Source: an uncultured Planctomycetaceae bacterium (lineage in GTDB: Bacteria; Planctomycetota; Planctomycetia; Planctomycetales; Planctomycetaceae). From it: 35,723 nt of DNA. Positions 16,959 to 26,553 of the stretch are shown here, piece by piece (position 1 is the first letter of the stretch; the number at the start of each line of letters is the position of its first letter). The notes beneath the pieces were generated by a model. It worked only from the letters and a program-made list of their open reading frames with translations, ran no database searches and was not told where the DNA came from. The translations under genes were made by a program, and so were the position numbers. The stretch spans positions 1 through 35,723 of the forward strand of contig CAIXQV010000551.1 in the NCBI GenBank assembly GCA_903921605.1. Direction: 5' to 3'.

Positions 16959-18737
16959 TTACTCTGTTTCTCCGGAGTTGACCGCCGCGCCCGCTTCCGG
17001 AGTCGCAGGAACTCGCTGATAGCGATTGCTGCTGAGCACCCGATCGTTATAGAGCAAAGAAATCGTTGCTTCGTCGTCAGTCACAAATTCGACTTTGTAT
17101 TCATAGTATTCGATATTTCCCTGAATCTTTGAGACATAAAGAGTGTTCCCGTCCTGTCGAATGCATTCCCAGCCCTGATCGACCGCAGTAGATCTGCCAC
17201 CGCGCGCAATCAAATTGCCGTCGGGCTCAAAACTCAGGAACGACGAGGAATAGGGATCACTGCTCAAACGAAGTCGCGAAGCACTGATCAGCTTTGATTT
17301 TGATTTTGTCTCAGAGTTTTCCTCAACGGTTTTTGAAGTGGCATTTTCATCATCCGGTGTCTTCCCATCCAGAGACCATGCGCCAACAAGCTTCTGGCCC
17401 AGTCCTTCTCTCGCCAGCTTTGCCATCGCTTCATCGGGAGTGATCTCCGGGGCTTCAGAGTTAGGAACCAGGACGCAAATGTGGTCTTTGTCAACATTCA
17501 TCATGTAGTAGCGATCTCGCTTCGGGTCGAATGCGACTGCCACATGCTTACACCCACCGCCAATTTTCGCCTTGCCAATAACTCCGAGCAATTCACCGTC
17601 TTTGCTGAATCGCTTGATCGTGCCAATACTCGACTCCGCTGTCAGAATATCTCCATTGTCGCAGCAACGAACATTCATCGGATTGCAGCAACTTCCGAAG
17701 CCATCCACAGCTTTCCGATCGCCCTTCCCAAAGTCCGACAACCGCTCACCATTGCGATCCAGTATTGCTACTTTGAACTTTGTGTTCTCGGCCAGAACAA
17801 GGTGAGAATCAGTCGCCTGAATATCGCACTGGCCGCAACAGCCTCCCAGCTTTTCCACCACCTTCGTGGGCTCTGAAAATTCGTGCGTCATCCGCCAGAC
17901 TTCAAAGCCAGATCCCTCAACAGCATAAGCACACAGAAAAACATCTTTACTTGTAACAGCCAATGCCGTGATGCCAAGCTTACGAGACATTGCGAGAGAT
18001 GTAGAACTGGAGCCTGAATCGGATCCTTTCAACGCGGAAATCTGAGTCTCGTAAAGCTCCTTCTGCTTTTCATAGGTTGTCAGCCGACGGGCATCAGTTT
18101 CCGTACGATCAGTCTCCGGCGTCTCCTTCAAAGCCTTGATCCGTTCTTCGATGCGGGCCACTTGCTCACGATACCGAGTCGAATTCTCCTCCAGTTGCTT
18201 CTTTGCGGCATTTTCAATCCGCTGCTTGAAGTCCTCGAGGCTGCCGATATGTGGCGAATCAGCAGTCGCCAACACACGACCCTCGGAGTCAATCCGGGCG
18301 ATTTTTCCTTCGCCCGCGACGAAGACCATTCCGTTGGCTGCGACATTGATCGCCGTTGGCTTGAAGGATAAATCGACGGAGCGGATTAATGTTCCCTCAG
18401 GAGAATAACACTGAAGCTGCCGGGGCTGCTCGACAGTCTTCGCCTGCTGCGAACCATCTTTGTTGACGAGGTACTGAACATTGCTACCGCCGACACAAGC
18501 AAGGATGTTGCCGGTGTGATCAAGGCAGAATGTGTTCAACGCGACAGGCTGATCTTCAAACAATGGCCGAATGATTCGGGCCTGCTTGTGAGTCGGCTGA
18601 AATTCGTGAACAAAGCCAGATGCCTGTGGCCTTCTGCTGCCAACCTTCTCGTCTGCCAGACAGATAACCGACCACGAAACCAACATGAGCCTCAAAAACG
18701 CCACAGACAACTTCGTGCACGGTTCTGCTTTGATCAT
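16959..18737 (-). CDS. Cys-rich NHL/beta-propeller secreted protein, copy 2
   Basis: 592 residues, a paralogue of the downstream gene with the same order of parts: signal segment (about 10-28, LSVAFLRLMLVSWSVICLA), propeller part with PTHKQARIIRP, coiled-coil insert (about 166-236), second propeller part with the same cysteines (GGCCGQC at 300, 301, 304; GSCCNPMNVRCC at 350, 351, 358, 359; GGGCKH at 396), and the C-terminal KLVGAWSLDG beta domain. The stretch from the first cysteine cluster through GGCKHVAVAFD is nearly identical in both copies, while the insert and the C-terminus differ, so the cysteine region is the constrained part. The start at 18737 is supported by AGGGG 6 bases upstream. 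It is probably the first gene of the 18737-12853 unit. Confidence 0.8.
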   Translation of the reverse strand: MIKAEPCTKLSVAFLRLMLVSWSVICLADEKVGSRRPQASGFVHEFQPTHKQARIIRPLFEDQPVALNTFCLDHTGNILACVGGSNVQYLVNKDGSQQAKTVEQPRQLQCYSPEGTLIRSVDLSFKPTAINVAANGMVFVAGEGKIARIDSEGRVLATADSPHIGSLEDFKQRIENAAKKQLEENSTRYREQVARIEERIKALKETPETDRTETDARRLTTYEKQKELYETQISALKGSDSGSSSTSLAMSRKLGITALAVTSKDVFLCAYAVEGSGFEVWRMTHEFSEPTKVVEKLGGCCGQCDIQATDSHLVLAENTKFKVAILDRNGERLSDFGKGDRKAVDGFGSCCNPMNVRCCDNGDILTAESSIGTIKRFSKDGELLGVIGKAKIGGGCKHVAVAFDPKRDRYYMMNVDKDHICVLVPNSEAPEITPDEAMAKLAREGLGQKLVGAWSLDGKTPDDENATSKTVEENSETKSKSKLISASRLRLSSDPYSSSFLSFEPDGNLIARGGRSTAVDQGWECIRQDGNTLYVSKIQGNIEYYEYKVEFVTDDEATISLLYNDRVLSSNRYQRVPATPEAGAAVNSGETE

Positions 18738-18958
18738 ACAAGACCCCTGAATCCATACTTCGAGGAGATGACGAACCAGACGTTGGCCTGATGAATATAT
18801 CCCCGGGAGGGTTACACGTGAACTCTCCATTCAGGAAAAACAGGCATGGCAGCACCCGGATCTCCAAACTCGATCTTCCGTCGGCTTCTCGAAACCAGAG
18901 TCAGAACGCCCAAACCTCCAGAACTGACTCTTGATTGAGCTGCAAAAGCTGTCGCCAA

Positions 18959-18991
18959 TAAAAAAGGCCACCTGAATACTCAGGTGGCCTT
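18959..18991 (-). terminator. Rho-independent terminator of rpsR
   Basis: On the minus strand AAGGCCACCTGA, loop GTAT, TCAGGTGGCCTT, then a T-run: a perfect 12-bp stem with a tetraloop. It begins 23 bases after the rpsR stop codon. This is the clearest terminator in the window. Confidence 0.93.
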
Positions 18992-19014
18992 AAGCTCGCA
19001 GATTGCGAAAAACT

Positions 19015-19296
19015 CTATTCTTCTGCCACGAATGGCAGCAAACCGATAAACCGAGCCCTTAAAACTGCGGTTCGAACAGCACGCTGATAAAGAGCAGTCG
19101 TACCTGTTCGGCGGCGTGGAAGAATTCGACCTTCGCGATCAATCAGATTTCGCAGGGTCTTTAGATCCTTGTAGTCCACATAAACTGGACGCGGTACTTC
19201 GCCGTGCCCAGTAAACATGCAGCTCATCTTCTTCTTTTTGAGACGAGCTCGGCGTTTACGAAGTTTCTTCAGATCTGCGCGGGAAATTGTTGCCAT
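19015..19296 (-). CDS. rpsR: 30S ribosomal protein S18
   Basis: 93 residues. A small RNA-binding protein of the 30S platform that pairs with S6. The family core is visible: [20 protein letters not shown], then [20 protein letters not shown] and [11 protein letters not shown]. The N-terminus is very basic ([14 protein letters not shown]). The ATG at 19296 is chosen over an upstream in-frame start at 19359 because it gives the normal S18 length. It is followed by a strong terminator. It stands alone here, away from the usual rpsF-ssb-rplI neighbours, and lies downstream of glnB with 228 bases between them. Confidence 0.95.
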   Translation of the reverse strand: MATISRADLKKLRKRRARLKKKKMSCMFTGHGEVPRPVYVDYKDLKTLRNLIDREGRILPRRRTGTTALYQRAVRTAVLRARFIGLLPFVAEE

Positions 19297-19524
19297 GTAA
19301 CGACTTACAGCCTTTAACTGAAACACTGACTGCGGGCGTGAACCCCGTAAAGCCCGCATAAGATCAAAAGATCAGCAGGCCGCCCGACGGACTGGGCTAA
19401 ACCCAGCGGGGAGACGAAGAGACGCAGTGTAATTCGGCAATCGTCTGCCGACAACACAATCCTGAGTCTCATTTTGTAATCGGTGGAACTGAAAATCAGT
19501 GTTGAGTCTCAGCGGCAACCTCGA

Positions 19525-19863
19525 TCAAATGGCGTCTGTACCAGTTTCGCCTGTTCGAATTCGCACAACCTGCTCCAAATTGTACTGGAAAATCTTTCCA
19601 TCCCCAATTTGGCCAGTTCGAGCCGCTTCGCAGATAGCGTTGATCGCACCTTCGACTTCATTGTCGTTAACGATGACTTCAAGCTTCACTTTTGGCATGA
19701 AATCTACAGTGTATTCTGCACCGCGGTAGGTCTCTTTGTGACCACGCTGGCGACCAAAACCTCGCACCTCGGAGACCGTCATTCCCTGAACGCCAATGGT
19801 GGTGAGCTTTGTTTTGACGTCTTCGAGCTTATAGTGACGGATAACTGCCTCAAGCTTTTTCAT
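19525..19863 (-). CDS. glnB: Nitrogen regulatory protein P-II
   Basis: 112 residues, the standard PII length. A trimeric cytoplasmic signal protein that senses ATP/ADP and 2-oxoglutarate and controls nitrogen enzymes and transporters. The T-loop is [18 protein letters not shown], with Tyr51 exactly where enterobacterial PII is uridylylated; the B-loop [10 protein letters not shown] (83-92) binds nucleotide; the C-terminal VRIRTGETG is the C-loop. The ATG at 19863 is used, with AGAG about 7 bases upstream; longer in-frame starts upstream would add a tail absent from the family. No amtB, glnA or glnD is in the window, so GlnB versus GlnK cannot be decided by context. Confidence 0.95.
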   Translation of the reverse strand: MKKLEAVIRHYKLEDVKTKLTTIGVQGMTVSEVRGFGRQRGHKETYRGAEYTVDFMPKVKLEVIVNDNEVEGAINAICEAARTGQIGDGKIFQYNLEQVVRIRTGETGTDAI

Positions 19864-19980
19864 GATCTCTGCCTTGACCCCTGTCGACTGAAAATCGAGC
19901 ACATCAGGAAATCTATGCTCGACGTAACCTGGAAACTTGTACTTCACGCCAATAAGAAAGACCAGCCAGTTCACCGCCCC

Positions 19981-19996
19981 GCCGAAACAATGCCAA
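19981..19996 (-). promoter_or_regulatory. Weak candidate -24/-12 (sigma-54) promoter for glnB
   Basis: The minus strand reads TTGGCATTGTTTCGGC, with GG and GC separated by 10 bases as in sigma-54 promoters and TGGCA intact at -24, but the -12 half (CGGC instead of TTGC) is poor. It would give a leader of about 100 bases. Suggested mainly because glnB genes are often sigma-54 dependent. Confidence 0.2.
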
Positions 19997-20239
19997 TTGG
20001 GCGGCATTGCTATGATCCATCAGTACGGCCGAACACTCCTTCGCACAGAACTACGGCTTCACAGGAACTTGGTTTCTGATTGAAAGTCCGTCATTGCAAG
20101 TCCTATGCCGTCGCGTAAGTCCATCTGATCTGTGGTGTTCAGGTGATCTGTTGCAATAAAAATGAACTACACGCCCAAAAAACAAGCAGACACCAAAATA
20201 CTCCCCTGAAACAAGCAATCTGCCGCCCCGGCACACCCT

Positions 20240-21280
20240 ATGAGCATTCAATCTCTGATTCTGCTGCTGTTTATCGGCCTGATGGCCGGACGAGTTTCCT
20301 CAGTCTGGGCTGTGGCACTCATTGATGAGTCGATTCGCGCCGGCCTGCGTCGCTGCGTTTCCTGTAAACAACCGTTTTCCTCCCTTCGCCAGCTGTTTTT
20401 GTGGTACCCCGGCATTCGCTGCCCTTCCTGCAAAGCTTCGGACCGACTTTGGCCCTTCTGGTCTGCTCTGGTGATCTCAGTCATGTTTGCGGGATTCGGC
20501 TGGTTGCTCCTCGAGCAAGGCTGCCAAAGCGTCGCTGAAGTTCAACCGTCACAGCCACTGTGGCAGAATCGTCTGCCCTTTCATTTGGTTTTCATCTTCC
20601 TTCTGGCTACAGCCACAATTACAGACTACCTCGATTATTCAATCTTCGACTCCGTTGTCGTTCGCGGAGCTCTGCTCGCCATGATCGCGGCGACGCTGAG
20701 CGGTGAACTCCAACTCATTCATGTCTGGGTTGACTGGAGCTATGACAACATGCCCGTTTCGAGCCCCCATGATCCAACGGTCACAGTTCCCCATTTTGGG
20801 CCGTATCTTCCGGAATGGATGAAGGGACACCAGCATCTCCATGGACTCATTTGGAGTTTATCCGGGGCTGTCGCTGGAGCCGGGTTGATGTGGATCGCTC
20901 GCGTTGCTTCGCGCCTGATTCTGGGGATTCCAGCGATCGGGTTTGGAGATGTCACGCTCATGGCAATGATCGGCGCATTTCTTGGTTGGCAACCGACACT
21001 GTGCGCCTTGGCCATCGCTCCGCTTGTGGGTCTGATTTTGGGGCTCGGTGGCCGCATTTTCACTGGCCGCGCATTTGTCGCATTTGGTCCCTACCTTTGT
21101 ATCGCTGCGTTCCTGGTACTCTGCACCTGGGGATACCTTTGGGAAGGTTGCCGACTGCGGTTGGTGTTCAGTCACTGGCCGACCATTGCTGGCATGGTGA
21201 GTGGAGCCTTTGCCGCGTTCTGCATACTGCTTGTGGGCTTACGACTTTTCCGCGAGACTCCTGCGGCAAAACTTCGTTAG
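20240..21280 (+). CDS. Type IV prepilin peptidase (A24 family)
   Basis: 346 residues, a polytopic inner-membrane aspartic protease that would cleave (and perhaps N-methylate) type IV prepilins or pseudopilins. The N-terminal membrane segment is followed by a cytoplasmic loop with two CxxC pairs (RRCVSCK, C39/C42, and IRCPSCK, C61/C64), the zinc-type tetracysteine of PilD enzymes. The catalytic aspartates are in TITDYLDYSIFD (Asp129 region) and IGFGDVTLM (Asp236, the GxGD motif). Residues about 160-200 form an unusual loop rich in His, Pro and Trp between the two. The length exceeds the common 250-290. The Shine-Dalgarno is weak. Divergent from glnB; no pilus genes are in view. Confidence 0.88.
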   Translation: MSIQSLILLLFIGLMAGRVSSVWAVALIDESIRAGLRRCVSCKQPFSSLRQLFLWYPGIRCPSCKASDRLWPFWSALVISVMFAGFGWLLLEQGCQSVAEVQPSQPLWQNRLPFHLVFIFLLATATITDYLDYSIFDSVVVRGALLAMIAATLSGELQLIHVWVDWSYDNMPVSSPHDPTVTVPHFGPYLPEWMKGHQHLHGLIWSLSGAVAGAGLMWIARVASRLILGIPAIGFGDVTLMAMIGAFLGWQPTLCALAIAPLVGLILGLGGRIFTGRAFVAFGPYLCIAAFLVLCTWGYLWEGCRLRLVFSHWPTIAGMVSGAFAAFCILLVGLRLFRETPAAKLR

Positions 21281-21296
21281 CAAGAATGTTGTTTCC

Positions 21297-21330
21297 GTGC
21301 CCATGAGCGATGAGACTCGCTCGTCGGCAC
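21297..21330 (+). other. Hairpin between the prepilin peptidase and DUF1592 genes
   Basis: GTGCC-cat-GAGCGA-tgagac-TCGCTC-gtc-GGCAC: an inner 6-bp and an outer 5-bp stem with a symmetric 3x3 internal loop, 16 bases after the prepilin peptidase stop. There is no T-run, so it may be a weak 3' end structure or part of the leader of the next gene. Confidence 0.35.
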
Positions 21331-21387
21331 ACCTGAGATCTTCGTAGTTGAAAGGTCCACAGAACCGGAATTCAGGATAGCTCTTCG

Positions 21388-23790
21388 ATGCCAGGTCATA
21401 CAACATTACTGAGTCTGACGGTGATCATGTTGCTGTCCACTCCAGCCCTTCAGGCTGACGAGACAGAAACGGCAACTCGCAACACCGTCAGAGAAGATTT
21501 CTCGAGAATTACACAACCGTTTCTTCGTGAATTCTGCGTGCCATGTCATAACTCCGACATTACCAAAGGTAATCTTCGTTTTGATCTGCTTGATACCGAT
21601 GTTTCACAACACTCGAACCATGAGCGATGGCGCCAGATTCTGAACCGCGTTCGCTCGGGTGAGATGCCACCGCCGGGAAACTCTCAGCCGAACGAGTTAC
21701 AGGTCTCTGAATTTCTTCGGGCAATCGCAGCGAATCTTGATGACGCAGCGATCGCGAACCGCAACGAAGGGCGAGTGATTCTGCGAAGACTGAATCGGGT
21801 CGAGTACGAAAACACCGTTCGCGATTTATTCAACGTGGACGTCTCAGTCAGAGACATGCTTCCGGAAGATACGACTTCGCATGGCTTCGACAATGTGGGA
21901 GCGGCGTTGAATGTTTCCCCTGTTCTGATCGAACGATATCTGGAGGCGGCTGACGCCGTTTTGAACGCCGCAGTTGCTCCTGTGCATTCGGAAGAAAGCA
22001 AGACGGAGAGATTTGATCTCTATGACTCATTGCCGAAGTGGTTTCTGGCCGGAACATGGAAGCAGGACGAAGGAGTCATCCTGTTTCGCAGTGGCGGCGA
22101 CTCCGCATCAGACCTAAGGAAATTCAGAGCTCCGGCTCCCGGACGATATCGGTTTCGCATCGCAGCTTCTGCTCATAATTCAGACACACCGCTTCCGATG
22201 GCCGCCTTGCTGGGGAACTTTGTTGTCAGCGGCAATCCAACTCGACATCTTGGCTACTTTGATGCACCACCCGGACAGCCCCGTGTGATCGAGTTCGAAG
22301 AGAAACTGCTGGCGAAAAACGACACCATCAAAGTGACTCCTGTTGCTCTACCGTTTGTCTACCTGAAACAGGAAACGATGCAGGAGTATCCCGGACCCGG
22401 ATTGCACATTCATTGGATGGAAGTCGAAGGTCCGCTTCCAGAAGAATGGCCAACTGAAAGTTATCACCGAGTCTACGGGGATGTGAATCCAAAGACGGCG
22501 ACAGTGGCCGATGCAGAACGTCTATTGAAGGAACTCTTGCCCCGAGCTTTCCGGCGACCCGCCCTACCCGGTGAAGAACGCCCCTACAGAGATCTTGTTG
22601 CAGCCGCATTGAATTCCGGCCAGACTTTTGAAGGGGCCTTCCGCATCGGGATCAAGGCCGTGCTGACGTCTCCAAAGTTTCTTTACCTTCGCGAATCAAA
22701 AGGCCCGCTGGACGACTACGCTCTGGCGTCGCGACTGTCCTATTTCCTCTGGAGCACGATGCCCGATGAAACGCTGCTGACTCTGGCTCAGAAGAAAGAA
22801 CTGCATCAGCCACAGTCTCTGCGTGCTCAAGTGGAGCGAATGCTGCAACATCCCAAAGCGAAGGCCTTTACCGAAAACTTCACGGGACAATGGTTGAGTC
22901 TGCGAGACATCAACGCGACCACACCAGACAAAACGCTCTACCCGGAGTTCGACGAGCTGCTGCAATGGTCATCCGTCAGAGAGACTCATTTGTTCTTCGA
23001 CGAACTGTTGAAGAGCGACCTCAGCATCACAAACTTCGTTGATTCAGATTTTGCGATACTTAACGGCCGACTTGCAAAACACTATGAGATCCCAGATCTC
23101 CACGGCGTCGATTTTCGAAAAGTAGAACTGAAGCCGGAATATCACCGTGGCGGAGTGCTGACTCAGGCTTCAATCCTGAAGGTAACCGCAAATGGCACTT
23201 CGACCAGCCCGGTTCTGCGAGGCGTCTGGATCCTGGATCGCATCCTCGGGACTCCCGTATCACCGCCACCTCCAAACGTTCCCGCCGTCGAGCCTGATAT
23301 TCGTGGGGCCACAACAATTCGCGAACAACTGGCCAAACATCAGGCGTCCGAGAACTGTGCTGCCTGTCACGCAAGAATCGATCCTCCAGGATTTGCTCTG
23401 GAGAACTTTGACGTGATTGGCGGCTGGCGTACCCAATATCGTGTTGTCGCAAAGCGAAAGAACTGGGTCAACAATCGCACAGGGCCGCTCGCTAAATACC
23501 TGGCCGCATGGCAATATGGACTGGGCGCGGATGTTGAGTCGGGAGACACTCTGACCGATGGTCGGACATTTTCGGATATCACGGAGTTCAAGAAACTGCT
23601 GCTCGAACGCCCCGAACAGATTGCCCGCAGTGTGACGGAGAAACTGATGATCTACGCAACCGGACACCGGGTCAGTTTCAGCGATCACTCGGAGATTGAC
23701 CGAATCGTCATAGAAGCCAAATCCTCCGACTACGGACTAAGAACTCTTGTGCATGCGGTCGTGGCCAGTCATCTCTTTCAGACAAAGTGA
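21388..23790 (+). CDS. DUF1587/1592/1588/1585 planctomycete cytochrome-like protein
   Basis: 800 residues. Signal peptide 1-22 (LLSLTVIMLLSTPALQA). Then a PSCyt1-type domain with FCVPCHN (C50, C53, H54), DUF1587 (RRLNRVEYENTVRDLFNVDV, near 139-158), a carbohydrate-binding-like beta region (about 210-345), DUF1595 (LLKELLPRAFRRPALPGEER), DUF1592 (ALASRLSYFLWSTMPDETLL), DUF1588 (HRGGVLTQASILKVTANGT through NCAACHARIDPPGFA with C657, C660, H661), and DUF1585 at the end (RTFSDITEFKKLLLERPEQI). Two CxxCH motifs suggest covalent haem and a periplasmic redox role; the substrate is unknown. It is followed after 7 bases by its usual DUF1552 partner. A paralogue lies at 26554-29571. Confidence 0.92.
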   Translation: MPGHTTLLSLTVIMLLSTPALQADETETATRNTVREDFSRITQPFLREFCVPCHNSDITKGNLRFDLLDTDVSQHSNHERWRQILNRVRSGEMPPPGNSQPNELQVSEFLRAIAANLDDAAIANRNEGRVILRRLNRVEYENTVRDLFNVDVSVRDMLPEDTTSHGFDNVGAALNVSPVLIERYLEAADAVLNAAVAPVHSEESKTERFDLYDSLPKWFLAGTWKQDEGVILFRSGGDSASDLRKFRAPAPGRYRFRIAASAHNSDTPLPMAALLGNFVVSGNPTRHLGYFDAPPGQPRVIEFEEKLLAKNDTIKVTPVALPFVYLKQETMQEYPGPGLHIHWMEVEGPLPEEWPTESYHRVYGDVNPKTATVADAERLLKELLPRAFRRPALPGEERPYRDLVAAALNSGQTFEGAFRIGIKAVLTSPKFLYLRESKGPLDDYALASRLSYFLWSTMPDETLLTLAQKKELHQPQSLRAQVERMLQHPKAKAFTENFTGQWLSLRDINATTPDKTLYPEFDELLQWSSVRETHLFFDELLKSDLSITNFVDSDFAILNGRLAKHYEIPDLHGVDFRKVELKPEYHRGGVLTQASILKVTANGTSTSPVLRGVWILDRILGTPVSPPPPNVPAVEPDIRGATTIREQLAKHQASENCAACHARIDPPGFALENFDVIGGWRTQYRVVAKRKNWVNNRTGPLAKYLAAWQYGLGADVESGDTLTDGRTFSDITEFKKLLLERPEQIARSVTEKLMIYATGHRVSFSDHSEIDRIVIEAKSSDYGLRTLVHAVVASHLFQTK

Positions 23791-23797
23791 GTCAGTC

Positions 23798-25075
23798 ATG
23801 TCGGTTTCAAATCGTATCTGTCGGCGGTCTTTGCTTCGCAGTGCTGGCGTTACGTTGACTCTACCATTGCTGGAAGTGATGCAGCCTCGCAGTAGTCGAG
23901 CAGCCGAAGCTGCAGAACCGCCGCGGCGTATGATCTGCATTAACACAACGCTGGGACTGCATACGCCTTACCTGTTTCCCACAGCGACCGGACGAGATTA
24001 CGAACTGACTCCGTATCTGGAGCCAATTCAGAAATTTCGTGATCAATTCACCGTCTTCTCCGGGCTTTCACATCCCGAAGTCGACGGTGGCCATCCGGCG
24101 GAGTTATGTTATCTGACGTCTGCTCCACACCCGCGAGCAGACAATTTCAGAAACACGATTTCTCTTGATCAGTTTGCGATTGAACAACTCGTCCCCGATA
24201 CGCGATTTGGTTCACTTGTGCTCGCGTCATCGTCCAGTCGAGGCCTCTCATTTACTCGAAGTGGAGTTCCCATCCCTGCCGACGAACGACCATCCAGAGT
24301 CTTTCGCAATATGTTTATCAATGGCACGCCTGCCGAAGTCAATAATCAGGTGCTGCGTCTGCAACAGGGACAGAGTGTGATGGATGCGGTTCTGTCAGAA
24401 GCGAACGACTTTCAGCGAGGGCTCAATCAACAGGACCTGCATAAGCTGGACGAGTACTTCACCTCGGTACGAGAAGTGGAACAGAGATTGGTAAAGGCTC
24501 AGGAATGGGCTCGTCGGCCCAAGCCTGAAGTCAGCTCAAAACCTCCCGTCGATATCGCCAATGCCGTTGAAGTTCCCGCACGTGTTCGACTGATGATTGA
24601 CCTGATGCATCTGGCGATTCAAACCGACTCCACGAGGTTCATTACCTTTGCACTCAACGGACTTAATGCCGTGCCTACAATTACGGGCGTCACTCAGGAC
24701 TGGCACAACCTTTCGCACCATGGGCAGGATCCCTCGAAGCTTGCCGAGTTGAAGGTTGTGGAGCTTCAACAAATGCAGCTCTTTGGTGAACTGCTTGCGA
24801 AACTGGGTGACTCTTCTGAAGGCAGCGGATCGCTACTGGATCGCACGATCGTGTTGTTCGGCAGCAACCTTGGCAATGCCAGCAGTCACGACAACAAGAA
24901 CATGCCCATTATCGTTGCCGGAGGTGGATTTCAGCATGGACAACATCTTGCCTTCGATCCGCTGAGGAATCCTCCGCTATGCAATTTGTACGTCCAACTG
25001 CTGAGACGACTTGACGCAAACGCAGACTCATTCGGCTCCAGCGATGGAACGATTCCCGGGTTTGATTTGGCCTGA
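23798..25075 (+). CDS. DUF1552 protein with Tat-like signal
   Basis: 425 residues. The N-terminus has NRICRRSLLRSAGVTLTLPL, a twin-arginine-like export signal. The body matches DUF1552, a family related in layout to DUF1501: MICINTTLGLHTPYLFP, FSGLSHPEVDGGHPAE, NTISLDQFAIEQL, DWHNLSHHGQDP, LFGSNLGNASSHDNKNMP and VAGGGFQHGQHLAF. The His/Asp/Asn-rich motifs suggest a metal site, but no activity has been assigned. The ATG at 23798 is chosen because the signal starts there; an upstream in-frame start (23747) lies inside the previous gene. The 7-base gap to the DUF1592 gene means translational coupling is likely. Confidence 0.9.
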   Translation: MSVSNRICRRSLLRSAGVTLTLPLLEVMQPRSSRAAEAAEPPRRMICINTTLGLHTPYLFPTATGRDYELTPYLEPIQKFRDQFTVFSGLSHPEVDGGHPAELCYLTSAPHPRADNFRNTISLDQFAIEQLVPDTRFGSLVLASSSSRGLSFTRSGVPIPADERPSRVFRNMFINGTPAEVNNQVLRLQQGQSVMDAVLSEANDFQRGLNQQDLHKLDEYFTSVREVEQRLVKAQEWARRPKPEVSSKPPVDIANAVEVPARVRLMIDLMHLAIQTDSTRFITFALNGLNAVPTITGVTQDWHNLSHHGQDPSKLAELKVVELQQMQLFGELLAKLGDSSEGSGSLLDRTIVLFGSNLGNASSHDNKNMPIIVAGGGFQHGQHLAFDPLRNPPLCNLYVQLLRRLDANADSFGSSDGTIPGFDLA

Positions 25076-25179
25076 GACGTTTCTGATGGATCAAATCGGG
25101 GGCAAACCGTCGTTTCAGTGAGACCGCCCACGCAGGGCGTGTCTATCTGAGTTAGCAGAACCGGCCTTTCAATCTGCAG

Positions 25180-26520
25180 CTACGCAAAGGCCCCCTGCGA
25201 CAACTTTCCTGTACTATCTCCAAATGATGGCTCTGGTATTCCCATAGCACCAAGAATACTGAGATACAGGTTGCACATTGGTGTGTCGTCCTGCTTCCAG
25301 TGGCCACCATGCTTTACTCCCATTCTCTGACCGCCAGCCAAAAGCGTTGGCAGGTTTCTGGGGTTGTGAGTTGTGCTGCATCCGCTGCCAAACAGCACCA
25401 GAGAATTATCCAGTAAGGTTCCCTCCGGGTCTTTGTATTGCTGAAGCCTGCTCAGGAAGCCCGCGATCTGTTGACTCAGGAACATGTCATACTTTGCAAA
25501 CTCCAGCTGCCCATCCTTGTCGCCAGCGTGGGATAAGTTGTGATGAGTTCTGGTCAGGCCTAGTTTAATCGGGAAGGTGTCGCTGATTCCCATGCCGTCT
25601 TCTCGATTCAGCATGAAGGCTACCGATCGAGTGATATCTGCATCAAACGCCAACGCGATCAGATCAAACATGTTGCGATAGTATTCAGCGGGTTCACTGT
25701 CGGTCGTCACATCCAGCTTCAGGTGGGAGTAGTCCTGTGACTTCAGTGGAATATCAATCCATTTCTCTGAGGCGGTCAGTCGCTGTTCAATCTCATTGAG
25801 TGATGTCAGATACTGATCCATCTTCTCGCGATCAGACTGACCCAACTGCTGATTGAAAGATTTCGAATTCACCAGCACCGCATCAACAAGTCTGATTCGC
25901 TTCTTCAATTGCTTCTGCTGAGCAGCAATCGATTCTTCGTTGCTGCGAAACAGCCGATCGAAAACTCGCTGAGGACTGTTCTCGGCCGGAATCGGCTTGC
26001 CTTCAAGGTTGTAAGAAATCGTCCCTGTGCGTGACAGGAAACCAACGCCGGCATCGATCGACAGCACCAATGACGGCTGACGGCAGTACTGTTTCGTGTG
26101 CTGGGCAATCACCTGATCCAAAGAGACGGTGTTATAAGTTCCTGGTTTCGCGTTGTGCAGCGGAGCACCGGTCAACCACATATCGGAACAAACATGAGGA
26201 TCCGCCTTGGTCCCGTTCGGATGGTACAACCCTCCCAGAAAACTCACATGTTCACGAAAAGGAGCGTACGGCTCCGTCGACTTACCGAAAACAAAATCGC
26301 GGCCAATCTGTTTGGGAAACCAGCTCCATTCATCAATACCATTGGCCGGATCCGGCAGACACATCCCATTGGCCGTATACATCGCACAGAATCGCCGCGG
26401 ATTCTTTGCCGCATCATTGGAGGACGCATCTGCAAACAGTTCAAGCCTTGGCAGAATCACCGCGACGCCGGCCACCCCACGCAGAAACTGGCGACGATCA
26501 ATTGTTGTTATTGGCAGCAC
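25180..26520 (-). CDS. DUF1552 protein with Tat signal, second copy
   Basis: 446 residues. Tat signal [17 protein letters not shown] at 8-24. DUF1552 landmarks: [76 protein letters not shown] and [15 protein letters not shown]. It is a distant paralogue of the protein at 23798-25075, facing it tail to tail with 104 bases between the stop codons and no clear terminator there. It lies 33 bases after the 1005-residue DUF1592 gene on the same strand, so the two form a second DUF1592/DUF1552 pair. Confidence 0.92.
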   Translation of the reverse strand: MLPITTIDRRQFLRGVAGVAVILPRLELFADASSNDAAKNPRRFCAMYTANGMCLPDPANGIDEWSWFPKQIGRDFVFGKSTEPYAPFREHVSFLGGLYHPNGTKADPHVCSDMWLTGAPLHNAKPGTYNTVSLDQVIAQHTKQYCRQPSLVLSIDAGVGFLSRTGTISYNLEGKPIPAENSPQRVFDRLFRSNEESIAAQQKQLKKRIRLVDAVLVNSKSFNQQLGQSDREKMDQYLTSLNEIEQRLTASEKWIDIPLKSQDYSHLKLDVTTDSEPAEYYRNMFDLIALAFDADITRSVAFMLNREDGMGISDTFPIKLGLTRTHHNLSHAGDKDGQLEFAKYDMFLSQQIAGFLSRLQQYKDPEGTLLDNSLVLFGSGCSTTHNPRNLPTLLAGGQRMGVKHGGHWKQDDTPMCNLYLSILGAMGIPEPSFGDSTGKLSQGAFA

Positions 26521-26553
26521 GATGTGGCTCCTCGTTCTTGTTATGGCGATGAA

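Noticed and set aside
19395..19420. CTGGG/CCCAG hairpin between glnB and rpsR
   Set aside because: Only a 5-bp stem and no T-tract; could be chance, so not listed as a terminator.
19483..20079. 198-codon plus-strand frame opposite glnB
   Set aside because: It is the complement of a well-supported PII gene and shows no family features of its own.
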